Assembly: GCA_013298125.1 (NCBI GenBank)
Contig: JAAFJP010000022.1
Span: 1 to 64,000 of the forward strand
DNA length: 64,000 nt
Direction of reading: 5' to 3'
Source of the DNA: Cytophagales bacterium
Lineage (GTDB): Bacteria > Bacteroidota > Bacteroidia > Cytophagales > Spirosomataceae
The translations under genes and the position numbers were made by a program. Below the pieces are notes generated by a model, which saw only the letters and a program-made list of their open reading frames with translations, had not been told where the DNA came from and searched no databases. Shown piece by piece: positions 17,196 to 25,130 of the stretch (the stretch's first letter is position 1; each line of letters opens with the position of its first letter).

Positions 17196-19040
17196 TTATT
17201 TTGGGAAGATAAATCTGTTAAAAATAAATTGCTCTATCGTTTTATCTACAAATGATAATAAATCATTGTATTCAATTTCTGAATTAATATTAAAGCTATC
17301 AAAAAACAATCGCTTTGCATCTTTAATAGATATATTTTCATAAAATAATTCAAGAAGAATTAACTGATTTTCAGAAAAAATTACAGATATTTTTTGTTCA
17401 TCAATAGGTTTTATTTTTATTAATTCGTAATGACTATCCGAAGGTTTTTTAAAAATTTCATCAAGAGTTATTTTATCATTATGACTCCAATTCCATTTCG
17501 TGGTTAATACATAAACATTATCAATAACAATAAATTCTTTTAAATTTAAAGCTGACTCGTCTAAATTAAGTATTTCGTCGGCTTGTGAAAATTGAACTAT
17601 GTCTTGTACTTTAAGGAAGATTTTATTTTGATGTTTAGTGATTTTCTTTCTAATAAATTGTTCCCGTTTGAATGAATCCATTAGCATTTTTTTATATTCA
17701 CTCCTTCTTATAAATGCACTATTTTTAAAACTTGAATCAAAATTTTTAAAAAAATGTACATTTAGTTCACTATCAGTTTGTATGAAATTTGAATCAAAAT
17801 AGTCTTGCTGTAAAAAGTTTAATAATGCTATGGTTTGGGAGTAGTATCTAAAAATTAAAGATTTTTGAATATTCATCAAGAGGTCTTTAGAGAAATATTC
17901 AAGATTATTTAAAGTAGGCAAAATATCTAACTCTTCTGCATCATAATTATTCAATATAGACATGATTAATGATACCTTAGTTGCCTTTTTCAACTTTGAA
18001 TTTTCCACTAACTTATTAATCTTGACTACATATTTTGTATTATTTGTTATTTTATAAAGTGAAATATACAAATAATATAAGTTTTTAACATTTTGGTGTT
18101 TAAAGACCTTACCTCTTTTTTCCTCAACGATTGCTAAATTGGTTTCAACCTTAGCTAATATTTCATCATTTTTTTGAGTAGAATTCAATAGATAATTTAC
18201 TAATGAAACACAAATTCCCAGTGAGCCTTCCCAAAAGTCATAATTATTTTTTGGAGATTTAAAAAATGTAAGGTTCACATTTTTAAATTGCTCAGTATAA
18301 AAAAAATAGTCATTAATTGAAGACATTTTCATTGTATTATCTTTCCAATTTGAGCATTTACTACTCCATTGAGCATTTAAAGATTGTAACAACGATTGTG
18401 TAATTTTTTCAATTTCCTTGGTTGAATTTGTTTGTGATAATGTTGTAAAGAACCAAATTAATCCAGCATTTCCATTTGCCAAATCAGTGAGAGTACCTTT
18501 ATGAGATTCCTGATAAAAGTTGCATAATCCGTGTTTATCAATGACTATGTTTTTAATTATTTCGTTAAATATAAAATCTACTACATCGTCTAATTCTAAT
18601 TGAGGGATGTGCTTTTTTATATATAGTAAGCCCAATAGTGTACCTATCTTTCCTTTGAAAATTCCATTATTATTTTGAGAAGACATTGCATAATCAATGA
18701 CTTTCTCTTTCACAAAAAATGATTTAGAAAACTCTAAATATTTTTCTGCTTTTAATGATTCAAATACTTTCAAAAAAGTATAAATAACTCTCATTCTACC
18801 TGTAAACAAGCAATAGTCATAAGGTATTCTCTCCTCAATTTCGTTTAGCTGTTCACATAAGTTTATAAGTTGTTTTTTTGCTTCTGGATGATATTTTTGT
18901 AGAGAAATTAATTGCAAAATTCTTTCCGAAATCTCAATGAAATTCTGTGGGCTGATTTCGCTATAAAATGATATGTTTTCTTCCAGATAGTCAGGTAAAA
19001 TGTTATTGAGTTCATCTAAATATTTCTGTTTATTCTTCAT
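17196..19040 (-). CDS. LanC-like protein without zinc ligands
   Basis: The product is 614 residues and very AT-rich. The first half shows the repeated Gly motifs of the LanC alpha/alpha barrel: FKGKIGTLLGLL, LANGNAGLIWFF and FWEGSLGICVSLV. The Cys of the WCYG motif and the CHG motif that bind zinc in LanC are absent, so cyclase activity is unlikely. The C-terminal 250 residues match nothing I recognise. It is downstream of the DUF6734 gene on the same strand and divergent from the lanthipeptide operon. Possible roles are a scaffold, a precursor-binding partner, an immunity factor or a modified cyclase for the same peptide (inference). LanC similarity is fairly sure; function is open. Confidence 0.65.
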   Translation of the reverse strand: MKNKQKYLDELNNILPDYLEENISFYSEISPQNFIEISERILQLISLQKYHPEAKKQLINLCEQLNEIEERIPYDYCLFTGRMRVIYTFLKVFESLKAEKYLEFSKSFFVKEKVIDYAMSSQNNNGIFKGKIGTLLGLLYIKKHIPQLELDDVVDFIFNEIIKNIVIDKHGLCNFYQESHKGTLTDLANGNAGLIWFFTTLSQTNSTKEIEKITQSLLQSLNAQWSSKCSNWKDNTMKMSSINDYFFYTEQFKNVNLTFFKSPKNNYDFWEGSLGICVSLVNYLLNSTQKNDEILAKVETNLAIVEEKRGKVFKHQNVKNLYYLYISLYKITNNTKYVVKINKLVENSKLKKATKVSLIMSILNNYDAEELDILPTLNNLEYFSKDLLMNIQKSLIFRYYSQTIALLNFLQQDYFDSNFIQTDSELNVHFFKNFDSSFKNSAFIRRSEYKKMLMDSFKREQFIRKKITKHQNKIFLKVQDIVQFSQADEILNLDESALNLKEFIVIDNVYVLTTKWNWSHNDKITLDEIFKKPSDSHYELIKIKPIDEQKISVIFSENQLILLELFYENISIKDAKRLFFDSFNINSEIEYNDLLSFVDKTIEQFIFNRFIFPK

Positions 19041-19166
19041 TTTTTTGAGTATTTCTCAAATTTTACCATTTTTCATTAGGGTCAAAATATAGTAAAATCA
19101 AAGTTTTTGATGGCTATTACTTTCTTTTGTACAAAAAGGTATTACCTAATAATTTGCTCTTAAAAA

Positions 19167-20054
19167 TTAAATTTCATGTTTTTCTAACAATTCCATGATA
19201 TAATAATAGTATTCAGGATGATCATGGCGAAGACGATTTTCTAAATTTTCACAAATAACTATTTTCTTTTTTGCATCAGCAACAGCATGGACATAATGCC
19301 TTTTTAGTGGAATTGAAGAAAATAGAGTAAGCTGTTCATAACTTGGAGTCATTGACTGAAAAAGATAAGTAACGTCTTTTTTCCTCAATCTTGCTAAACA
19401 TGAAAATAGATATTGTTCATAAATTAAGCCTGTACTTCCTAAGCTGACTTTATCAAAACTATTTTTATTTTTATCCAAAAAATCAAAGGCTTCAAGAGCA
19501 AATTCTTTCAAGAACGAAACATCCGATCCGCCAAATATACCTGCATTGCAAGATCGAATTATGGAATCATTCTGGTAATCGTTAAGCATATATGAAGGGA
19601 TATACTTGAAATTTGATACTAAATCATTCCAAATATCGGTATAATAATTAAAATTAATATCTTCATTTTGGGCAATCAAGGGTTTATTTTTAATAGCTTC
19701 TAATTCTTTCCAAACATATACGTCCCCATCTACATGAAGAAAAGGATCATCTTGAAGAGTATATGTAAACAATTTCGAAACCGCCCATAAATCAGGGTGG
19801 TAATCGTTAAATTTGTCTAACTTTACTTCAACATTATTATAAGGTAATTGGAGTTTGTTTACAAATAACTCATACCCATTTTGGTCAGTAATCAACTCTA
19901 CATAACCATAAATTTTCTTGAATTGTAAACAACTCAAAGTCCAACTCATGTAGTTATATTTTTTATCCAACCAGCCTCCCATTTTTCTATCTTGGAATCG
20001 AAATAGTCCTCTTTCGAGAGATGGCTTAGACCAAAAGCTATGTATTATTTTCAT
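19167..20054 (-). CDS. DUF6734-like, glycosyltransferase-fold protein
   Basis: The start is placed at ATG 20054, giving MKIIHSFWSKPS, the usual N-terminus of the family; the frame runs to 20081. The product is about 295 residues. YVELITDQNGYELF, LHVDGDVYVWKEL (a DxD-type motif) and CNAGIFGGSDVSFLKEF resemble nucleotide-sugar transferases of the GT-A fold. It lies 126 bp before the LanC-like gene on the same strand, likely in one transcript, and is divergent from the precursor gene. A role as sugar transferase acting on the lanthipeptide or on a cell-surface target is possible (inference). Confidence 0.65.
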   Translation of the reverse strand: MKIIHSFWSKPSLERGLFRFQDRKMGGWLDKKYNYMSWTLSCLQFKKIYGYVELITDQNGYELFVNKLQLPYNNVEVKLDKFNDYHPDLWAVSKLFTYTLQDDPFLHVDGDVYVWKELEAIKNKPLIAQNEDINFNYYTDIWNDLVSNFKYIPSYMLNDYQNDSIIRSCNAGIFGGSDVSFLKEFALEAFDFLDKNKNSFDKVSLGSTGLIYEQYLFSCLARLRKKDVTYLFQSMTPSYEQLTLFSSIPLKRHYVHAVADAKKKIVICENLENRLRHDHPEYYYYIMELLEKHEI

Positions 20055-20106
20055 TTTAAAAACATTAATTTTTTCATTCAATGATATATTTAGTGTCTTT
20101 ACTTTA

Positions 20107-20114
20107 CAAATATA
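20107..20114 (-). promoter_or_regulatory. Putative -7 element (TATATTTG) for the minus-strand pair
   Basis: Perfect TAnnTTTG on the minus strand, 52 bp before the start at 20054. No good -33 TTG is seen. Confidence 0.4.
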
Positions 20115-20253
20115 TGTAAAAATAATAAAATATGAGATTATATTGAATTATTAAACCAGACGAAAGTGGCAGTTGTTTTAATTATTATTTCTATCAGTTT
20201 TAATGAGGTAGGAAAGGATTTTACTATGCCAAATATAGAATCCGCAGGGCTCT

Positions 20254-20307
20254 AACTACCATGGTTATATTTTTATAATCATGGTAGTTGAACAAAAAAT
20301 TTTGTTC
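20254..20307 (+). promoter_or_regulatory. Two inverted repeats ahead of the lanthipeptide precursor
   Basis: The first has 15-bp arms at 20254-20268 and 20275-20289 (AACTACCATGGTTAT / ATAATCATGGTAGTT, one G-T pair). The second has 8-bp arms at 20290-20307 (GAACAAAA / TTTTGTTC). They fill the middle of the 309-bp gap 20055-20363 between the divergent transcripts. The rest of that gap is AT-rich, with the minus-strand -7 box at 20107 and no other gene. They may be an operator or 5'-leader structure of the precursor mRNA. Confidence 0.5.
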
Positions 20308-20363
20308 AATGTTCTACATACAATTTTAAACAATTTTATTTAACATTTTAAACAATTAAACAA

Positions 20364-20543
20364 ATGAAAAAGAAAATCTCAAGTAAATTAACACTCGGAA
20401 AACGTGCAGTAGCTGTATTAAATGATGAGGAAATGTCAACTCTACAAGGAGGTAATTATGTTAGTCAAGTAGTTAAGTGTGGCGGTGGGGGTGGTTTCAC
20501 CACTTGTTTAGCTAGCTTTTCAAGTTGTACAAGATGTCCGTAG
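20364..20543 (+). CDS. lanA: Class I lanthipeptide precursor (double-glycine leader)
   Basis: A 59-residue ORF, too short for routine ORF listing. Residues 1-30 are a leader (MKKKISSKL...) ending LNDEEMSTLQGG, the form seen in Bacteroidota class I lanthipeptides, with the cut expected after G30. The 29-residue core contains four Cys (39, 48, 55, 58) and seven Ser/Thr (34, 46, 47, 51, 53, 54, 56), and a run of five Gly (40-44) after the first Cys. Up to four (methyl)lanthionine rings are possible. LanB would dehydrate Ser/Thr, LanC would close the rings and the C39 exporter would cut at GG; all three genes follow directly. A strong terminator lies after it, so it is probably made in excess over the enzymes. 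The core resembles no lanthipeptide I know. Confidence 0.92.
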   Translation: MKKKISSKLTLGKRAVAVLNDEEMSTLQGGNYVSQVVKCGGGGGFTTCLASFSSCTRCP

Positions 20544-20703
20544 TCTATCAAGTTGTGAGCAATAGTTAACATATGCTTCATTAGAATACCTATTTCTTGT
20601 GTAGTGGGGGACACATGGTATAGGTAAAGGCTATTTAATTCAAAGTCCTCTAACGAACAAAATTCGGTACATTTATTTTCAGTTTAATGTATGGAAATTT
20701 TAT

Positions 20704-20740
20704 AGGTAGCTTCACAAAATTTGTGAAGCTACCTTTTTTT
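20704..20740 (+). terminator. Strong hairpin terminator/attenuator between lanA and lanC
   Basis: 15-bp arms (AGGTAGCTTCACAAA and its complement, 20704-20734) are followed by at least six T. It stands in the 228-bp gap between the precursor and the modification genes, which contains no other gene. Partial read-through would give much precursor mRNA and little enzyme mRNA, as in many lanthipeptide operons. Confidence 0.85.
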
Positions 20741-20771
20741 GAATAAACAATAATTTAATTATGTTAAAGTT

Positions 20772-21950
20772 ATGGATAAGTATCATGAAAAATTTAATGC
20801 AATAATTGAACTTTTGAAAGAAGAAGAAGTAAAAGAGCAACGTTTTGGGTTTATGAGTGGTCGTTTAGGAATTCTTTTATTTTTGCTACACTCAAAAAAA
20901 TCTGAATTTTATGATAGAGCAGTTGAGAGCTTAGACAACATTATAGAAAATATAATTGTTGAAAGAGAGAGCCATAACTATTCTTTTGGCATTGCGGGAT
21001 TAGGTGTATTAATAGAATATGCAGAGCAAAATAGTTTGATAGAAATGGACTCAAATGAAATTTTGGAAGATTTAGATGATTATCTATATGAAAAAATGAT
21101 GATTGATGCCCGAGAAGGTAACTATGATTTTTTAAATGGAGCAGTAGGAGCTGGTTTTTATTTTTTACTAAGGAATAAAAAAACTGCGAATGTCAAAACA
21201 TTTATTGAAGACTTAGTTTATCAATTGGAATTAAGTTCCATTGATGATGGTAGTAGTATGAAATGGAATTATTATCAAGCAGAAAATGGTCTTTTGCATC
21301 CTAACGTATATAATATGGGATTATCTCACGGAATACCAGCTATACTTTCTTTCTTAAGTAAAGTTCATAATGCTGGAATTTTGATTGATAAGACCAAAGA
21401 CATGATTGAAAAAATCGTAAACTTCATTATAGAAAATAAGACGGATTCAATACTTTACAGTTTTTCAGAGATTCTTGATATTAACACACCTAATGAAACT
21501 GTATCACGTTTAGCTTGGTGTTATGGTGACTTAGGCGTGTGTTGTTCATTATGGCAGGCTTCGGATGTTCTAAATAGCGTAGAACTTAAAGAAGAGATTA
21601 TTTCAATATTAACAATTGCTTCTGGAAGAAAATCAAAGGAGTCAACACAAATTTATGATGCAAGTCTCTGCCACGGTACAGTTGGTGCAGCTCATATATT
21701 TCAAAGATTTTATGATTGGACAAAAATTCCATTGTTTAAAGAAACCGCCGATTATTGGTATGAAGAAACTTTAAAAATGGCTCATTTTGAAGACGGATAT
21801 GCTGGTTATAAGGTATATACACCCATAGAATATGGTGGAGAACGCCCTTCAAGAAGTTTTTTAGAGGGTATCTCTGGTATTGGGTTAGTATTACTTTATA
21901 AGATCTCTGGAAAAAATCCATCTTGGGAAGAATTATTATTTATTAGCTAA
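20772..21950 (+). CDS. lanC: Lanthionine synthetase C (cyclase)
   Basis: The product is 392 residues. It has LanC-type Gly motifs (FGFMSGRLGILLFL, FGIAGLGVLIEY, FLNGAVGAGFYFL, GLSHGIPAILSFL) and all zinc ligands: C250 in WCYGDLG, and C300-H301 in LCHGTVGA. H186 lies in the conserved LSHG. LanC adds Cys thiols to dehydrated Ser/Thr to make lanthionine rings, in the cytoplasm, on the leader-bearing peptide. It follows the precursor terminator and is 20 bp ahead of lanB, so LanC, LanB, exporter and fusion protein form one operon. Confidence 0.93.
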   Translation: MDKYHEKFNAIIELLKEEEVKEQRFGFMSGRLGILLFLLHSKKSEFYDRAVESLDNIIENIIVERESHNYSFGIAGLGVLIEYAEQNSLIEMDSNEILEDLDDYLYEKMMIDAREGNYDFLNGAVGAGFYFLLRNKKTANVKTFIEDLVYQLELSSIDDGSSMKWNYYQAENGLLHPNVYNMGLSHGIPAILSFLSKVHNAGILIDKTKDMIEKIVNFIIENKTDSILYSFSEILDINTPNETVSRLAWCYGDLGVCCSLWQASDVLNSVELKEEIISILTIASGRKSKESTQIYDASLCHGTVGAAHIFQRFYDWTKIPLFKETADYWYEETLKMAHFEDGYAGYKVYTPIEYGGERPSRSFLEGISGIGLVLLYKISGKNPSWEELLFIS

Positions 21951-21970
21951 AACTCTAAAACTTATCAAAC

Positions 21971-24900
21971 TTGGAATATTCTTATTTTACTCAATTCGCC
22001 CTCAGAACCCCACTTTATTCTCTTCAAAAATTACAGTCTGTCCTCTCTCAAAAAAACATGGAGGAGTCGGTAGAAGTTCTTTTTGATTTTTTCAAAAATC
22101 CTCTCAACCAAGAAGCCCTCTTTTTGGCTTCTCCCGACCTTCAAAGCCGTTTATTGGAATATTATAAAGGAGACATTAAAGACTCTACTAAGGTTAATGC
22201 TTTGGCATATTCTCTGATGAAATACTTTCAGAGAATGACTACCCGATGTACTCCTTTTGGGCTATTTGCCAGTATTGAAATAGGAGAAATATCAGATGAA
22301 TCCAACATAATTATTGATAAAAAAATTGCTAATAATCGCCATACAAGGATTGATATGAATTATTTGTGTGCTTTGTCGGCAAAAATTGCTCAAATCAAAG
22401 CCATTCGAGAAGAGATTAAATTTTATCCCAATACCAGTATTTATGTCATCGGCGAAGAACTAAGATTTGTAGAATATCACTACCAACAAACCCGTAGAAT
22501 CCATCAAATTTCATCCGTTGATTTTTCAGAGTATGTTCAAACACTTTTAAAAACTGCCAAGCAAGGAGCTACAATGAAAACCTTGATGGATTCAATCACG
22601 AGCGATGAGATTTCTGAGGAAGAAGCCTATGATTTTATCCTCGAAATAGTTAACAGTCAATTGTTTGTTAGTGAATTAGAGCCTTCGGTTTGTGGTGATG
22701 AATTGCTGTTTCAAATGATAAAGACCCTTGAAGGATTACCTTCCGAAAAGGCTTTTGAGATTAATGAACAATCATGGACTATTGATTCGTTAATACAGTT
22801 TTTGAAGGGATTACATCATCAGCTTGAAACAATTGATAATTCAGAATTTAATAAAATAGAGGTTTATCATAGTTTCGCCGATAGCCTAAAAGTCTTAGGC
22901 ATCGAAACTGAATTGAGTAAATTATTTCAGACTGATTTAGTCAGGAAGTCAACCTCTTGTGTAATAGATAAAACAGTTTTATCTGATGTAAAAGAGACGG
23001 CTCGTTTTCTGAATAAAATTAGTATTAAACAAGGTGAAACCAAATTAGAAAAATTTGCTAAAGCCTTTTACGAAAGATATGAAGATGCTGAAATACCTCT
23101 CTTGTTTGCCTTAGACGTAGAAACAGGCATAGGATATTTGCAAGCCTCCGAAGCACAGGAACAAAATATGATTCCCTGGAATAAAGTCTCTGAAATATTA
23201 TTGGGAAAAATATTAACGGCTCGAACGGAAAAACTAAAGGCAATCATGTTGTCGGATGAAGATTTCAAAGATTTCAAAGAAAATTGGACTGACCAACCTG
23301 ATACTATAGCCTTCATGGTTGAACTCATTGAAGAAGAAGGTCAGATAAAATCAGTATTTTCTGGAACAGGTAGTTCTGGGGCGGGTAATCTTTTGGGAAG
23401 ATTTAGCCATGCAGGGCAAGAGATTGACCTATTGGTAAAAAATATTGTTGAGAAAGAAGAAATTTTGAAACCCGCCGATACCATCATTGCTGAGATAGTT
23501 CACTTACCCGAATCACGTACAGGGAATATTTTAATGAGAACTACCCTCCGTGAATATGAAATTCCTTATCTGGCAAAATCCTCGGTATCTACTGATTTTC
23601 AAATACTTCCAGAAGATTTATTCGTCTCTGTTCGAGGAAATAATGTAATTCTACGTTCCAAAAAATTAAATAAAATCATCATTCCTCGGCTTACGAATGC
23701 TCATAACTTTGGGTTTAACTCCTTGCCCATGTACAATTTCCTGTGCGATTTACAAACTCAACATCTACGAGGCGGTATTGGGTTTAGCTGGGGAGCATTG
23801 GAGTCTGCATATCAGTTTTTACCAAGAGTGATTTATAAGAATACGATAATATCCCCTGCCAAATGGAGATTACCTAAAAAAGATTTTGAAGGCTTATTAA
23901 AAAATCAAGATAATCAAAGTTTAAATAAAAGCATCAATGAATGGAGAAAACGATGGAATATGCCTCAGTTTATTCAATTAGCTGATTATGATAATGAGTT
24001 ATTGATAGATTTGAGTAACCTTTTGAGTATCAAAACTTTTTTGAATACCATCAAAAAAAGGGAATCAATCCAATTAAGTGAATTTTTATTTACCCAAGAA
24101 AACTGTTTGATTTCTGATTCGATAGGAGAAAATTATGTCAATCAATTTGTTTTTGCCTTTCATAGAAAAGAAAAACTAACGATGAGAGATTCTTTGTTTC
24201 AATCCTCAAAAATAAGTTCAAATCAAATTACGAAACGAACTTTTGTAACAGGTGAAGAATGGTTATATTTTAAGGTCTATTGTGGGGCTAAAACAGCTGA
24301 CCAATTTCTAAAATATGCTTTAATCTCCACTTTAGACGAACTTAAAGAACGAAACCTTATTGAAAGTTGGTTTTTTATCCGATATGCAGATCCAAAAGTG
24401 CATTTAAGAATTCGCTTCAAACTAAAAAACACAGCTTATATTTCAGATGTAACACGGATTTTAAAAGAAAATTGTTCTTATTTTTTAGAAAATAAACTTA
24501 TATGGAAACTTCAAACTGATTCTTATAACCGTGAATTAGAACGATATGGGGCTTCTACCATTGAAATTACTGAGGATTTATTTTGTATAAATAGTGAACA
24601 AATATTAAAACTTATTGACCTTTTTGATGATGGTAATGAAGATCGTGAAGCAGAAATCCGTTGGTTTTTTGGACTTAAAGGTATTGATATACTCTTAAAT
24701 AGTTTTAATTTTGATTTGAAAGCTAAAAAAGAGCTTTTGGAGAATTTATCTGAAAACTTTGGTCGGGAGTTCAACATGAATATTGACCTCAAAAAACAAT
24801 TGGGAGACCGATTTAGAAAAGAGCGTTCATTACTTTCAAAATGTATCAATAGTGAACACTTACTCGAAGATGATTTTAAAGAGGCTTTTAGCATTTTGCA

Positions 24901-25102
24901 TCAATTCCAAGACCAAAGTAATTTTATTGCAAAGGCAATTTTAGAAACGGACGCCCTTGAAGTAAAACTCAATGACTTATTGGGAAGCTATATCCATATG
25001 TTCATGAATCGTTTATTTATTACGAATCAAAGACAAATGGAGATGATTCATTATCATCTTCTTTGGCATTTTTACCGTTCAGAAGTTGCCCAAGCAAAAT
25101 AA
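21971..25102 (+). CDS. lanB: Lantibiotic dehydratase LanB (full length)
   Basis: The product is 1,043 residues. The start is TTG 21971: the N-terminal block FALRTPLYSLQKL is conserved in the family and the next in-frame ATG would remove it. The N-terminal glutamylation domain has FQRMTTRCTPFGLFAS (86-101), and the central part contains the LRGGIGFSW region. The C-terminal elimination (SpaB_C / thiopeptide-type) domain begins about residue 757 with EWLYFKVYCG and FFIRYADPKVHLRIRFK. LanB uses Glu-tRNA to glutamylate Ser/Thr and then eliminates to Dha/Dhb. Both domains are in one chain, unlike split thiopeptide enzymes. Confidence 0.94.
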   Translation: MEYSYFTQFALRTPLYSLQKLQSVLSQKNMEESVEVLFDFFKNPLNQEALFLASPDLQSRLLEYYKGDIKDSTKVNALAYSLMKYFQRMTTRCTPFGLFASIEIGEISDESNIIIDKKIANNRHTRIDMNYLCALSAKIAQIKAIREEIKFYPNTSIYVIGEELRFVEYHYQQTRRIHQISSVDFSEYVQTLLKTAKQGATMKTLMDSITSDEISEEEAYDFILEIVNSQLFVSELEPSVCGDELLFQMIKTLEGLPSEKAFEINEQSWTIDSLIQFLKGLHHQLETIDNSEFNKIEVYHSFADSLKVLGIETELSKLFQTDLVRKSTSCVIDKTVLSDVKETARFLNKISIKQGETKLEKFAKAFYERYEDAEIPLLFALDVETGIGYLQASEAQEQNMIPWNKVSEILLGKILTARTEKLKAIMLSDEDFKDFKENWTDQPDTIAFMVELIEEEGQIKSVFSGTGSSGAGNLLGRFSHAGQEIDLLVKNIVEKEEILKPADTIIAEIVHLPESRTGNILMRTTLREYEIPYLAKSSVSTDFQILPEDLFVSVRGNNVILRSKKLNKIIIPRLTNAHNFGFNSLPMYNFLCDLQTQHLRGGIGFSWGALESAYQFLPRVIYKNTIISPAKWRLPKKDFEGLLKNQDNQSLNKSINEWRKRWNMPQFIQLADYDNELLIDLSNLLSIKTFLNTIKKRESIQLSEFLFTQENCLISDSIGENYVNQFVFAFHRKEKLTMRDSLFQSSKISSNQITKRTFVTGEEWLYFKVYCGAKTADQFLKYALISTLDELKERNLIESWFFIRYADPKVHLRIRFKLKNTAYISDVTRILKENCSYFLENKLIWKLQTDSYNRELERYGASTIEITEDLFCINSEQILKLIDLFDDGNEDREAEIRWFFGLKGIDILLNSFNFDLKAKKELLENLSENFGREFNMNIDLKKQLGDRFRKERSLLSKCINSEHLLEDDFKEAFSILHQFQDQSNFIAKAILETDALEVKLNDLLGSYIHMFMNRLFITNQRQMEMIHYHLLWHFYRSEVAQAK

Positions 25103-25130
25103 TTTATTTGAATAAAATACTCCATAGAAA

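Noticed and set aside
20544-20771. Second lanthipeptide precursor in the lanA-lanC gap
   Set aside because: All ATG frames in this stretch close within a few codons and none shows a GG leader.
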